The notes: generated from the sequence alone by a model not told the origin. A stretch of 64,000 bases of DNA from Paenibacillus curdlanolyticus YK9 (GCF_000179615.1 NZ_AEDD01000011.1:219256-283255), one strand, 5' to 3'. Counted from the first letter of the stretch, positions 34,901 to 42,519 are shown. A program made the numbers and translations.

Positions 34901-37799
34901 GTCGACTGTGTTTGGCCATTTCACGCTGACGGACTTGTCCAATCAGGTCGGTCTTGGAGCAAGTGCGGAAGAACGGGAACGAATGCAGGAGCCATCCGAT
35001 TTCGAGGTTGATTTGCGCGGGAATGATCGCCTCTTCAAAGCGGGAGCGACGGCAGTTCGGCCCCAGCTCGCCGGCGGCAAGCTGCTGATGCTGGATCGCG
35101 TAACCGGCTATTGGCACCAAGGCGGCAAACATGGCCTTGGGCGGTCCAGAGCGGAGAAGCGGGTCGATGCAGGCGATTGGTTCTTCAAGGCGCACTTCTA
35201 CCAAGACCCGGTGCAGCCCGGATCGTTGGGCGTTGAAGCAATGCTTCAACTGCTGCAGTTCCATATGCTCCAGGAGGGCATGGATTCGGGCATGAAGCAG
35301 CCGCGTTTCGAATCGCTCGGAACGGGCATGGAGATTGTGTGGAAGTACAGGGGGCAGGTTACGCCGCAGAAGGATAAGATCGTCGTGGATCTCGATGTGC
35401 TGGAAACCGGCCGCGACGAGCGAGGCGTATACGTCGTCGCCGAAGCATCGCTTTGGGCGGATGAGCTGCAAATTTATTATGTTCCACGCATGGGGATGCG
35501 GATTGTGGATGACGGCGGAGACGGGACGCAGCTGCGCGAACATGAGGCGGAACCGGAAATAGCCATCGAAGAAACGTTATTTGATCCAACGGAGCAGGCA
35601 TGGGTCTGGGACCATTGCCCGACGTATACCGCGCCGGCGCTGCCTTCGACCTTTATTATGGAGGCAATGGCGACGGCTGTGCGCAATCGGGAACCGCATT
35701 TATCCGTCGTAGGCGCAGCGGATGTACAGTTCAAGCGATGGCTGATCTGCGATCATCCCCGCCGATTGCGGACCGAAGTGCGCAAGACAGCGTATCAAAA
35801 TGGAAGCGCGGAATGCTTCTGGTATGACGCGACGCTTTATGCTTGGCGGGAGGCATCAGACCCCCGGTTGTCCCGATTTGAGGAGATCGCATCAGGCCGA
35901 TTCGAGCTATCGCGCCGCTACCCGGTTATGGACGAGGCGGCAAGCCGGCCATTGGAGCCGCTCATCGATCCGATGCCTGCTGCTGATCCGTACGATACCG
36001 GACGGCTATTCCACGGACCGGCCTTTCAGGTCGCAAGGAAGATCGTACGCGGCATGAATGGCGCTTCCTCCCTTTTGTCGGCAGCAGGCAATGCAGCGTG
36101 GGACGTTGCAGTTCTGGCAGGATGCTTGAATCCGCTCTTATTGGATGGAGCCACGCATGCGATTCCGCATGACGAGCTGAACCTATGGGCTTCCGAAATC
36201 GATGCGGACACGGTAGGCTATCCGCATCGCATGACCGTTTGCCGTTTCTACGGGGAAACGCCATATGCAGGCGAAGTTCGCTGCGAAATTCGATTCGACG
36301 GCTTCGAGGGAAGCGGTCGTTACCCGGCATTTTGTATTAGGCTCTATGCTGGCGATAAGCTCTGGGCAGCGATTCGGCTCGTCGAAGTGCTGATGCCTAA
36401 GGGGCGGATCGGTCTGGGCAATGGACGGGATCGGAAAGCTTTTTTGCAGGAAGGCCTTTATGTGGAAGGAGTAGGGTTGTCCCGTCATGAGGGAGCGTTT
36501 ACGAAGCTGACGGAAGCCGAAGTGCGAGGATCGGATTGGCTAGCGGGCACCGTCGCGGCCGTTTATGGCGCAGGTGCATCAGCGAGTTATAAGGAGCTTA
36601 CGCGGATGGCAGCGATCAAGGACCATGTGGCGCAAATCGCATGCGTTCATCCTTCCACCGTGAGTTTGGACGAAAGTGATCGGTGTGCGTTCAGCTCGGT
36701 ATATCCGTATGAGCGCTTTCCGATCACAGTCGAGGAACGGGACGGGGAAATCCGCGTTAGCTCACAAACGCCGGTCCGTGATATTGAAGGGGCTATGGGT
36801 TACTGGAGGGATAAGCTCGACAGCCATAACTGGCTCGGCGAAGATTTATACCGGGCGCTGATCGGCAGCTTCGTTGGCCGGTTCGTTGTCGAGGATCCCG
36901 TACGGTTCGCACAAGCGAGCCAAGGCCCGGTGTTGTATCTCGCGAATCATCAAACAGCCGTTGAATCGCTGCTGTTCGCCTGTCTGGCGGAAGGGCTGAC
37001 GCGAAGTCCCGTCGCAGCGATTGCCAAGAAGGAGCATCGCGATTCCTGGATTGGCCAAATGCTAGCTTATCTTGCAGCGAGCCCGCATGCGCGGTTTACG
37101 ATTCCGATTGTCTACGTTGACCGGGAAGATCAAGGATCGATGCTTCAAACCTTGAAGGAGCTTGCCATCCGAATGCGCGAGACGAAAGAATCCATTCTTG
37201 TCCATGTTGAAGGGACCCGGGCACGGAGTGAGCACAAGGAGGTCGAGGTCGTAAGCGGCATTTGGCCGGACCTTGCCCTGCAGGGAGGCATTCCGATTGT
37301 TCCGGTCCGGTTCACAGGTGGTTTGCCAGCGGAAGAGTCTGAATCGCGGCTGGAGTTTCCTGTCGGATATGGCAGGCAGCATTATCAGATCGGCAGGCCG
37401 ATTTTCCCGGACGAGCTTCGAGCACTGCCTTTGCCAGCGCGCAAGCAGCTCATTCTTGATGCACTGAACGGTGCCGGTCGGAAGCCTGTGAAGGATGCGC
37501 ATCATCAAAATGCCGACCGCACGGGCAATCCAGAATTGGCCGAAGCGATTAGTGCCCTGATGGGACAAAGCGGCTTGCCGTATGAGCAGGCTGTGCTGCT
37601 GGCCTCGCTTGCGCGCTTGGGCAAGCGCAGCGACGAAGGTTCAGCGGTGCTGAATGGCTTGTCGGCTGGGAAGCTTCGCGTCGGCAGCGGTCCAGATGGG
37701 CAATGGCTCGCGAAGTTCGCAAGCTGGCTGTACGGTGAAGCGGGACCGAAGGTGCAAGTGACGAAACGGAGGAATAACACGCATGCAGACCATGCTTAG
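28905..37799 (+). CDS. PfaC/Pfa3-like PUFA-type synthase: KS-CLF-AT-DH-DH-DH'-AGPAT
   Basis: A 2964-residue megasynthase. KS1 (about 1-440) has Cys in LDAACASSLYA (about 188), ECHATGTALGD and GNIGHPVTAAG. A second KS-like domain (about 460-780) reads FTVSSEELSGITALEL where the Cys should be, so it is a chain-length-factor type. An AT (about 885-1240) has GLSSGETNAL. Two FabA-like double-hotdog dehydratases have GHFKNDPAMPG (about 1695) and HFYQDPVQPG (about 2096). A third PKS-type DH' has WDHCPTYTAPALP (about 2234) and LLLDGATHAIPH. A 1-acylglycerol-phosphate acyltransferase-like domain follows, with NHQTAVES (about 2681) and HVEGTRARS (about 2766). This order matches myxobacterial Pfa3, where the AGPAT moves the finished acyl chain to a lysophosphatidic acid. 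RBS GAGAGGAAGG. It overlaps the next gene by 17 bases. Confidence 0.85.
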   Translation: MKFEPIAIVGQGCVFPGAANPEELWRIVAERRETLTEPEEGEWRLSREAARRGSDGTDWSIRGGYIRGFQLALDPASLRVDSAQISAMDRMVHWLLHAAAEALPNPAAGPDAHKRTGAVIGNLSLPTVSLSRYAEHIWLRDQDGDVPKALLAREVGEPPEAVNRFMSGYPAHFLAEAFGLGAGAFCLDAACASSLYAIKLACDRLHDGTADLMLAGAVNGTDALFLYTGFRALKAISRTGQSRPFHPEADGLVPAEGSGFVALKRLADAEKAGDRILGVIRGIGLSNDGGQGGMLAPARDGQIRAMRQAYEMSGLKPQDISLIECHATGTALGDAVEIQSMSDVFAGLTGIPIGSIKGNIGHPVTAAGMAGLMKMLRAMEEGVYPSTLHAKGPVKLLEGTPFRLPEPGEAWKPEAPRRAALSSFGFGGNNAHLIVERYEPETAAASAMPVNHRDAASSTAADLAIVGIGVSAGSSRTAGEWTAALFGTDNDERTDGDAFRTSDIGLALQDITVPPVDLKQALPQQVMLLRTAAEAATEAGGLTGDRAGVYIGMQCDAEIARHIARVRIGDWALKHQNRFDFENAAAAVDSLQSAFYGPLESSTVVGLLPNVPANRLNKHLKISGPGFTVSSEELSGITALELASRALRSGELDAALVGAVDLSCETVHQAAADALLESGKQRAGDASVVLAVKRLDDARRDGNTVYAVLPASVDEAAKTALRLGSNDEAAVHLAARFGHSHAASGLLHVAAGALALHNGLQPNSSSRHPRPWLRGERERTVKVDIDALGGASASVFLKEGDGGAPFWPNNSSSRVPRVHTYAAGDRVALLQSVRNGTESLQGAVRLAIVAHGAEELLAAREAAAAELERLELDMPPDSGAFREMPGVYFAESPASGELAFVFSGAASAYAGMGSGLLAGIPELGAAIHNRFRTAEEAAGWIYAERANRAPDPLSMLGGASFLTQIHAAFTQQWLGMKPQAVIGLSSGETNALAATGAWSDLDGLFRDLQQYGIYSSELAGTYRVLQEAWGEPQPKWENWRVKASPDAIREAIASEERVRLTMINAPGDCMIGGEPAACKRVMDKLRPAPAYPLGYDMVVHCPELAAIAARWWEIHRRPTQPVPGVRFYSGVRASHYVPDADQAADALLEMATGMIDFPRTIRQAWDDGVRVFVEHGPRSLCSEWIGQILADREHLCVALDQTGVESLEQAASAAARLFAVGIDLDMGRLQARLDDLASGQIASGTTASMTFPAHLPAVVLPNVRTRKPDAEHLIGQEEVKQLNNIHVTAPMPVLPPLPAHAGESAYATTLAGEYARTAAAHRQYIQLQGRTQLQLMQLLANNRALGSVIAPAVQELAAAAIVPIATADMPIATATAPTASIKYAPSNAAVTAPIPNFVQAEQTEPATAKKLSFTREQLERLSSGRISDVFGPAFKGQDGFALQVRMPEPPLLLADRVVQLEGEPLSMGLGSIVTETDVRSDSWYLHKGRMPFGIMIESGQADLLLISWLGIDQLNRGERVYRLLGCELTFHGSLPAPGETLNYDIRVDSHAKHGDIRLFFFRYDCTDNQGNRRMTMRHGQAGFFTNEELRDSAGVIWDPANVEIRPDAQLDSPHVHSAKSRFSADEVRAFAAGDTYGCFGEGYDFAQTHTCSPSIQNGRMLLLDEITVFEPYGGPLGRGYLRAETSLSGEEWFFAGHFKNDPAMPGTLMLEGCVQAMSFYLAGLGYTLRKDGWRFEPVPDLPYRMICRGQVTPESRRLIYEVFVQEVIDGPKPMVIADVLLTVDGRKAFHCSRLAVQLVPDFPLHTELRHLAEGASGDPRAAASAGVTFDYYSLLACAFGKPSHAFGSRYAAYDEGKHVPRLPGPPYHFMSRVTEVSGQLGVPKNGTVITAEYDVPPDAWYFEENSSATMPFCVLLEAALQPCGWLTSYLGIPESPEQDAYFRNLDGKATLHREILPGAGTLRTRVSMTSLSRMGHTYIESFQVDCFLKDAPEAPVFTMSTVFGHFTLTDLSNQVGLGASAEERERMQEPSDFEVDLRGNDRLFKAGATAVRPQLAGGKLLMLDRVTGYWHQGGKHGLGRSRAEKRVDAGDWFFKAHFYQDPVQPGSLGVEAMLQLLQFHMLQEGMDSGMKQPRFESLGTGMEIVWKYRGQVTPQKDKIVVDLDVLETGRDERGVYVVAEASLWADELQIYYVPRMGMRIVDDGGDGTQLREHEAEPEIAIEETLFDPTEQAWVWDHCPTYTAPALPSTFIMEAMATAVRNREPHLSVVGAADVQFKRWLICDHPRRLRTEVRKTAYQNGSAECFWYDATLYAWREASDPRLSRFEEIASGRFELSRRYPVMDEAASRPLEPLIDPMPAADPYDTGRLFHGPAFQVARKIVRGMNGASSLLSAAGNAAWDVAVLAGCLNPLLLDGATHAIPHDELNLWASEIDADTVGYPHRMTVCRFYGETPYAGEVRCEIRFDGFEGSGRYPAFCIRLYAGDKLWAAIRLVEVLMPKGRIGLGNGRDRKAFLQEGLYVEGVGLSRHEGAFTKLTEAEVRGSDWLAGTVAAVYGAGASASYKELTRMAAIKDHVAQIACVHPSTVSLDESDRCAFSSVYPYERFPITVEERDGEIRVSSQTPVRDIEGAMGYWRDKLDSHNWLGEDLYRALIGSFVGRFVVEDPVRFAQASQGPVLYLANHQTAVESLLFACLAEGLTRSPVAAIAKKEHRDSWIGQMLAYLAASPHARFTIPIVYVDREDQGSMLQTLKELAIRMRETKESILVHVEGTRARSEHKEVEVVSGIWPDLALQGGIPIVPVRFTGGLPAEESESRLEFPVGYGRQHYQIGRPIFPDELRALPLPARKQLILDALNGAGRKPVKDAHHQNADRTGNPELAEAISALMGQSGLPYEQAVLLASLARLGKRSDEGSAVLNGLSAGKLRVGSGPDGQWLAKFASWLYGEAGPKVQVTKRRNNTHADHA

Positions 37800-39396
37800 A
37801 TGGATACCCGGCGACGCGGCGCCAGCTTTTATGCAAGAAGAACTTACGGCGCTGACCGCTCGCGTGCGCGAGCCTGCGTACATCGTCGGCAACAGCGAAA
37901 GCGGCTCGCTAGGGCTCGCGCTGGGAGGGGCTATTGCTCCCGCGGGGAACGCGAGTGGAACGGACTATTCGGTTGCGGCTATGCTTCCTGCGCTCTATCC
38001 CGAGTGGCTAGGAGGAGGCTCCTTCACGCGGGCGCATGGCGTACGCTTTGCTTATATCGCTGGCGAGATGGCGAACGGGATTGCGACTGCGCGAATGGTC
38101 ATTGCAATGGCGAAGGCCGGCATGCTCGGCTTCTTCGGCGCAGCGGGCCTTCCGCTTGAGCGCGTACAACAAAATCTCGACGTCATTCAGGCTGAGCTCG
38201 ATCCAGTCGGGCTGCCTTGGGGCATCAACCTGATCCATACGCCCAACGAGCCTGCGATGGAAGAGCATATCGTCGATTTGTATCTCCGTCGAGGCGTAAG
38301 ACGCGTATCGGCTTCCGCTTTCATGGGGCTTACGCCGAGTATCGTACGTTACGCGTGCAGCGGACTTTCGCTCGACAATAACGGCGTGATTCGCCGCAAA
38401 AACCATCTTTTTGCGAAAATCTCGCGTCCCGAGGTCGCGAGGCCATTCATGTCGCCGGCTCCGGACAAAATGCTTGCGGATCTCGTGCGCCGCGGCTTGC
38501 TCACCGCGGAAGAAGCAAGGCTTGCCGCCTATGTGCCGCTTGCGGAGGATATAACGGTTGAAGCGGATTCCGGCGGACATACCGACAACCGCCCGCTTAC
38601 GGCATTGTTCCCGGTGATCATGCGCCTGCGCGATGATCTTCAGCGGGAATATCGGTACGCGTGTTCGATTCGCGTCGGCGCTTCGGGCGGGCTCGGTACG
38701 CCGGCTGCCGTAGCAGCTGCTTTCGCGCTCGGCGCGGCGTATGTGATGACCGGCTCCGTCAACCAATCGGCGGTCGAGTCGGGCCTCTCCGAAGACGGAC
38801 GGGCTATGCTGGCTGCGGCCGGACTGGCAGATGTGGTGATGGCCCCGGCCGCCGATATGTTCGAGCAAGGCGTGAAGGTACAAGTGCTCAAACACGGCAC
38901 GTTATTCAGCTCGCGCGGTTTCCAGCTGCTGGAGCTATACCGCAGCTTTAACCGAATCGAAGATCTGCCGGAGCATGTCCGCCTTAAGCTGGAGAAGGAA
39001 GTGTTCCAAGCGCCGCTTGATCAAATCTGGGCGGATACCGCTCGGTTCTTCGAGAAGCGGGAACCGGGGCAGCTCGAACGGGCCGCACGCGACCCGAAGC
39101 ACAAGATGGCGCTGATCTTCCGCTGGTATTTGGGCAAAGCAAGCCGGTGGGCAATTGACGGCGCGCAGGAGCGCAAGCTCGATTACCAGATTTGGTGCGG
39201 TCCAGCTATGGGATCGTTCAATGCTTGGGTTTCGGGATCCTTCCTTGAACAGCCTCAGAACCGTACGGTTGTCCAGATTGCTTGCAATCTGCTGGAGGGT
39301 GCGGCTGTCGTCACGAGAGCGCAGCAGCTCCGGAGTTACGGGCTTCCAATCCCGGCCCAAGCGTTTGATTACAGGCCGCGGTTGTTTCAGCTATGA
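37783..39396 (+). CDS. PfaD-like FMN-dependent trans-acting enoyl reductase
   Basis: A 537-residue TIM-barrel flavoprotein of the PfaD/2-nitropropane-dioxygenase-like family: IAPAGNASGTDYSVAAMLPA, AHGVRFAYIAGEMANGIATA, VEADSGGHTDNRPLTALFPV, RVGASGGLGTPAAVAAAFAL and YVMTGSVNQSAVESG. PfaD reduces enoyl intermediates on the ACP of PUFA synthases at selected cycles. GGAGG precedes the ATG, which lies inside the 3' end of the PfaC-like gene, so translation is coupled. The presence of an ER with three DH domains means chains can be partly saturated and partly unsaturated. Confidence 0.9.
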   Translation: MQTMLRWIPGDAAPAFMQEELTALTARVREPAYIVGNSESGSLGLALGGAIAPAGNASGTDYSVAAMLPALYPEWLGGGSFTRAHGVRFAYIAGEMANGIATARMVIAMAKAGMLGFFGAAGLPLERVQQNLDVIQAELDPVGLPWGINLIHTPNEPAMEEHIVDLYLRRGVRRVSASAFMGLTPSIVRYACSGLSLDNNGVIRRKNHLFAKISRPEVARPFMSPAPDKMLADLVRRGLLTAEEARLAAYVPLAEDITVEADSGGHTDNRPLTALFPVIMRLRDDLQREYRYACSIRVGASGGLGTPAAVAAAFALGAAYVMTGSVNQSAVESGLSEDGRAMLAAAGLADVVMAPAADMFEQGVKVQVLKHGTLFSSRGFQLLELYRSFNRIEDLPEHVRLKLEKEVFQAPLDQIWADTARFFEKREPGQLERAARDPKHKMALIFRWYLGKASRWAIDGAQERKLDYQIWCGPAMGSFNAWVSGSFLEQPQNRTVVQIACNLLEGAAVVTRAQQLRSYGLPIPAQAFDYRPRLFQL

Positions 39397-39411
39397 TCGG
39401 AGGCGTGTGAA

Positions 39412-40281
39412 TTGTTGTTAGCTTTCTATATCGTTACGCTTGCCATGATCGGATTTTTTACGTTAACCGCGTTGCTCGGGGGCAAGCGGGAGGTTGCGGT
39501 GCGCGGATTGACGCTAATCGTGCTGCAAAATCTGACCTGCCTCGCCCTCTGGGCCGGCTATCCGGTCTTTCGCTTCTATGCAGCTCTGGTCCTGTTGATC
39601 GGACTGTTTGAGCTTGCTCGTCACTATCGGACCGTTAGCAAAGTACGGCTGCGCTGGGCGATGCCGATGCTTGTCCTTGTAGCGGCAGCTTCCGCAATGC
39701 TTTTTCTTGAGGCGGAGCATGTTGGCCGATATGTTGCGCCAGTTGGCCTCGCGCTTGCCGGATTCGCATTTTGGGCATCTGCCAGCAAGGTGCGAGAACC
39801 CGCTTTTGGCGCATTTTTTGCCATTGGCATTGTTGCGTTAGGAGCCGGCAGCCTAGCCACGCTGGCGCAAGACGGGGCAGCTCCCGTTGTGACCTTCCTG
39901 CTGCTGCTGCAGATGAACGATGCGTTCGGTCTGCTTGCTGGCAAGAAATTCGGTCGAACGAAGCTGTTTCCCCGCATTAGCCCTGGTAAATCGCTTGAAG
40001 GCTATATCGGCGGCGCAGCAGGTGTCATCGCCGGCATTCTCATGCTGAACGGGTGGATTCCGGCGCTGGTCGATGCATCGATTAGCAAACAGATCATGAT
40101 TTTTATTTTTGTGCTGCTGTTCGGCAATATGGGGGATCTGCTTTTCTCCGCGCTCAAGCGCAAGCTTGGCATCAAGGATTTCGGCGGCATGCTTCCCGGC
40201 CACGGCGGCATCCTTGACCGATTCGATAATATTGTGTTCGGCGCCCCGCTCTTTGCAATACTATGGGCGGCGCTGCAGTGA
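39412..40281 (+). CDS. cdsA: Phosphatidate cytidylyltransferase (CDP-diacylglycerol synthase)
   Basis: A 289-residue membrane protein with about eight hydrophobic segments and the complete CdsA signature near the C-terminus, SALKRKLGIKDFGGMLPGHG followed by GILDRFDN. It makes CDP-diacylglycerol from phosphatidate and CTP at the membrane. It starts at a TTG 15 bases after the enoyl reductase stop with CGGAGGCG upstream. Its place directly after a PUFA-type synthase that carries its own AGPAT domain suggests that the phosphatidate made by this system is activated by a dedicated enzyme. A housekeeping cdsA should exist elsewhere; this copy looks pathway-specific. Confidence 0.88.
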   Translation: MLLAFYIVTLAMIGFFTLTALLGGKREVAVRGLTLIVLQNLTCLALWAGYPVFRFYAALVLLIGLFELARHYRTVSKVRLRWAMPMLVLVAAASAMLFLEAEHVGRYVAPVGLALAGFAFWASASKVREPAFGAFFAIGIVALGAGSLATLAQDGAAPVVTFLLLLQMNDAFGLLAGKKFGRTKLFPRISPGKSLEGYIGGAAGVIAGILMLNGWIPALVDASISKQIMIFIFVLLFGNMGDLLFSALKRKLGIKDFGGMLPGHGGILDRFDNIVFGAPLFAILWAALQ

Positions 40282-40307
40282 ATCTTTCAGTGAAAGGAGG
40301 GGGAACG

Positions 40308-40928
40308 ATGCTAAGAAAATGGTTTCCAGCGCTGCGCTACTGGAATCTAGCAAATGCGATAACGACCGGGGGAGCCATATGCGGGCTGCTTGCCATGGTA
40401 TTCTTCGTGCAGAAGCATTACGCCTTGGCGTTTACGTTCTATGGAGCAGCGATCCTGGGCGATTATGTGGACGGCATCATTGCCCGCAAGCTCAAGCAGT
40501 CTTCGGCTTTCGGCCAAGAGCTTGATAGCCTGGCTGATGCGATCAGCTTTTGCGTGCTTCCGGCAATCGGCGGCTATATGCTTGGCGTGACGTCTCCGCT
40601 CGGTATCGCAGCTTTGGTTCTGTACCTGATAGCGGGACTATGGCGGTTGGCTTTCTTCAACGTAAACGGCTTGGAGGCAACTGGCCGACATTCTTACTAT
40701 ACAGGTGTGCCTACGACGATTGCGGCCAGTTGGCTGCTCGTGCTGAGTCCGCTGTTTCTGGCAGGCGACTTCCGTGGACGTGAGGCAGCATTAGCTGCAA
40801 TCTTTGCGATTTGCGGCATTCTTATGCTGTCTGCCGTGCCGTTCCGCAAGAACGGCTTGGCTACCAAGGCGCTGTACGTGCTGCTGCCTGTTGCTGCTGT
40901 GTTAAATTGGTTTGTGGGAGACCTATGA
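40308..40928 (+). CDS. CDP-alcohol phosphatidyltransferase (PssA-like)
   Basis: A 206-residue membrane enzyme with the CDP-alcohol phosphatidyltransferase motif, DYVDGIIARKLKQSSAFGQE followed by LDSLADAIS (D-G-x2-A-R-x8-G-x3-D-x3-D). The start is the ATG at 40308 with GAAAGGAGGGGG upstream; an in-frame start 45 bases earlier lies inside cdsA and is less likely. The region after the motif (FCVLPAIGGYMLGV) resembles phosphatidylserine synthases of the PssA group, but the acceptor alcohol cannot be fixed from sequence. It would exchange CMP of CDP-diacylglycerol for a polar head group and complete a special phospholipid. Confidence 0.85.
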   Translation: MLRKWFPALRYWNLANAITTGGAICGLLAMVFFVQKHYALAFTFYGAAILGDYVDGIIARKLKQSSAFGQELDSLADAISFCVLPAIGGYMLGVTSPLGIAALVLYLIAGLWRLAFFNVNGLEATGRHSYYTGVPTTIAASWLLVLSPLFLAGDFRGREAALAAIFAICGILMLSAVPFRKNGLATKALYVLLPVAAVLNWFVGDL

Positions 40929-40966
40929 TCCGCCGCTAGTGTTTGGACTCATGGGCTCATAATGAG

Positions 40967-41007
40967 TAAAAAACCGATTATGGCATCTGCCATGATCGGT
41001 TTTTTTG
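40967..41007 (+). terminator. Rho-independent terminator after the lipid synthase operon
   Basis: AAAACCGATTATGGC / GCCATGATCGGTTTT pairs over about 15 bp (one G-T) around the loop ATCT, followed by a run of T. An A-run on the other side makes it potentially bidirectional. Confidence 0.9.
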
Positions 41008-41019
41008 ATTAGCATGAGC

Positions 41020-41033
41020 GCTAACGGACCGTA
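41020..41033. repeat. Dispersed MITE-like repeat, copy 3, left piece
   Basis: GCTAACGGACCGTA is the left end of a repeat copy cut by the IS3-family element. The last three bases, GTA, are the target-site duplication. Confidence 0.8.
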
Positions 41034-41098
41034 TGAAGCTAGAATAAAAAGTGGACACGATGCTGAGAGATACAAGATAATAATCGCAGCAAAGTGAG

Positions 41099-41404
41099 GT
41101 GTCTGTGGTGAGCGAGCATCGCAAACGGTTTACGGAAGAGTTCAAGAAACAGACGGTAAAATACGTACAAGAACAAACGAAATCAATAGCGGACATTTGT
41201 GAGGAGTTAGGGATCGCTAAAAGTACGGTTCATCAGTGGATGAATCAGTTTAGGCAGTTCGAGAACGAATCGGTCAATTTGCCCGAGAAGATTCGTCAGT
41301 TGGAGGCACAGAATAAGTCTAAGGATCGCGAGTTGGCGGATCTGCGCGAAGAGATGGCGATTCTAAAAAAGGCACTGCACATCTTCAGCAAGGAAAGGAA
41401 CTGA
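41099..41404 (+). CDS. IS3-family transposase OrfA
   Basis: A 101-residue protein with an N-terminal helix-turn-helix of the transposase_8 type (RKRFTEEFKKQTVKYVQEQT, ELGIAKSTVHQWMNQ) and a C-terminal leucine-zipper-like coiled coil (EKIRQLEAQNKSKDRELADL). OrfA of IS3 elements binds the ends and can repress transposition alone. GTGAGGTGTCTGTGGTG precedes the start. It ends 38 bases before the first Met of OrfB but shares a -1 slippery site with it. Confidence 0.92.
   Translation: MSVVSEHRKRFTEEFKKQTVKYVQEQTKSIADICEELGIAKSTVHQWMNQFRQFENESVNLPEKIRQLEAQNKSKDRELADLREEMAILKKALHIFSKERN
41365..41371 (+). promoter_or_regulatory. Programmed -1 frameshift site of the IS3 element (A AAA AAG)
   Basis: OrfA codons CTA AAA AAG GCA contain the canonical heptamer A AAA AAG. 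A -1 slip leads into FIEKYRSEFRVEKMC, the usual OrfB N-terminus, and gives the OrfAB fusion transposase. Confidence 0.88.
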
Positions 41405-42276
41405 GGTTCCAATTCATCGAAAAGTATCGCTCCGAGTTTCGGGTGGAGAAGATGTGCCAGGTGCTGCGTGTTTCGCGGAGCGGATATTACAAATGGAAAA
41501 CTAAGAAAATCAGTTCGCAAGCGTACCGTAAAGAGCAGGTGGTCAAGCGCATCTCCTACCACTTCAAGGATAACTCAGGACGTTACGGAGCACTTAAAAT
41601 TACAGCTAAACTGCGTCTTGAGGGGCTCACAATCTCAGAACGAACGGTAGGCAAATACATGAGGGAGCTGAAGTTGCGAGCCTGTGTTTCTCGGAAGTTT
41701 CGGGTCACCACCACCGACTCGAACCATGATCACCCTATCGCGCCTAACCTTTTGAATCAGAACTTTAAGGTTTCCCAGCCGAATAAAGTATGGGTTGCGG
41801 ACATCACCTACATCCCGTGCAAAGGGCAGAAGCTGTATTTGGCAAGCATCATGGACTTGTGTACACGTGAAATCGTTGGCTGGCGGTTGGACAATCACAT
41901 GACGACGGAACTGGTCATGGGCGCGTTTGAGGCTGCTTATACGACCAAGATGCCAAAGGAAGGCCTCATCCACCATTCCGACCGTGGAACACAGTACACC
42001 TCTAAAGAGTACCGAGCAAAACTCAAGGCATGCGGAATGATTGCTAGCATGAGCCGCAGGGGAAATTGTTATGATAACGCCTGCATCGAGTCATTCCACA
42101 GCATTCTCAAGAAAGAATTGATCTACTGCTCACCAAAATTCAAATCGCAGCAAGAAGCTTATACTGAGCTCTATCGCTACATTGAGTTTTTCTATAACCG
42201 AAAGAGGATCCACAGCTCGCTGGGCTATTTGAGTCCAGTTCAATTTGAGTTGCAATTTTATAAGAAGGCTTCATAA
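41371..42276 (+). CDS. IS3-family transposase OrfB (DDE integrase), expressed as OrfAB
   Basis: The open frame runs from the slip site; the first Met codon-type start is at 41443 (277 residues). An HTH_21-like region (SRSGYYKWKTKK, KDNSGRYGALKITAKLRLEG) is followed by the rve integrase core with the D, D, E residues in VWVADITYIP, HHSDRGTQYTS and NACIESFHSILKKE and the terminal RKRIHSSLGYLSPVQFE. All catalytic residues are present. There is no independent ribosome binding site for OrfB, which fits production through the -1 shift. Confidence 0.92.
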   Translation, partial: GTAHLQQGKELRFQFIEKYRSEFRVEKMCQVLRVSRSGYYKWKTKKISSQAYRKEQVVKRISYHFKDNSGRYGALKITAKLRLEGLTISERTVGKYMRELKLRACVSRKFRVTTTDSNHDHPIAPNLLNQNFKVSQPNKVWVADITYIPCKGQKLYLASIMDLCTREIVGWRLDNHMTTELVMGAFEAAYTTKMPKEGLIHHSDRGTQYTSKEYRAKLKACGMIASMSRRGNCYDNACIESFHSILKKELIYCSPKFKSQQEAYTELYRYIEFFYNRKRIHSSLGYLSPVQFELQFYKKAS

Positions 42277-42319
42277 ATTTTCACAAGAATACGGTGTCTA
42301 CTTTCTTGACTGCGGTCCA

Positions 42320-42492
42320 GTATGGCCGCTAATACGACTAATTTTGCTGTTTTGCGCGTGTAACGGACTCCAGAGCCGTTATTCCCGTCAAATTGGCGAA
42401 TTGAAGGCGGGTTTTGTGCAAATAGCGGCCCCCGAGTCCGTTAGAATCTCAAAGCCTGTGTTTCTTTCTGAATAGCGGCTTTCCGGTCAGTA
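42320..42492. repeat. Dispersed MITE-like repeat, copy 3, right piece
   Basis: Starts with the GTA target duplication and continues TGGCCGCTAATACGAC, then a forward TAACGGACTCCAGAGCCGTT module and reverse modules ending in the degenerate GGTCAGTAA. It is the remainder of the copy whose left end is at 41020. Confidence 0.8.
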
Positions 42493-42519
42493 ATTTGGTT
42501 GGCTACCGTGATTCGTTGA

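Larger units (their letters stand above)
41034..42319 (+). mobile_element. Complete IS3-family insertion sequence, 1286 bp
   Basis: The element starts TGAAGC... and ends ...GGTCCA. Inner parts of the ends form imperfect inverted repeats, AAAGTGGACAC on the left and GTGTCTACTTT on the right. It is flanked by GTA direct repeats (41031-41033 and 42320-42322). Removing it restores a dispersed repeat copy of about 184 bp, CTAACGGACCGTA joined to TGGCCGCTAAT, which fixes both ends. OrfA and OrfB are intact, with a -1 frameshift signal, so it is probably active. Confidence 0.88.

Noticed and set aside
33771..35543. 590-codon open frame on the minus strand
   Set aside because: It lies wholly opposite the dehydratase region of the PfaC-like gene, has no recognisable domains and is rich in Arg/His/Gln as expected for an antisense shadow of a high-GC gene.
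22518..39396. Heterocyst-glycolipid (HglE-type) synthase
   Set aside because: The AGPAT domain, the PfaD-type enoyl reductase, the CLF and the DSIKR-type ACP fit PUFA/Pfa synthases; no Hgl-type reductase partners are present.
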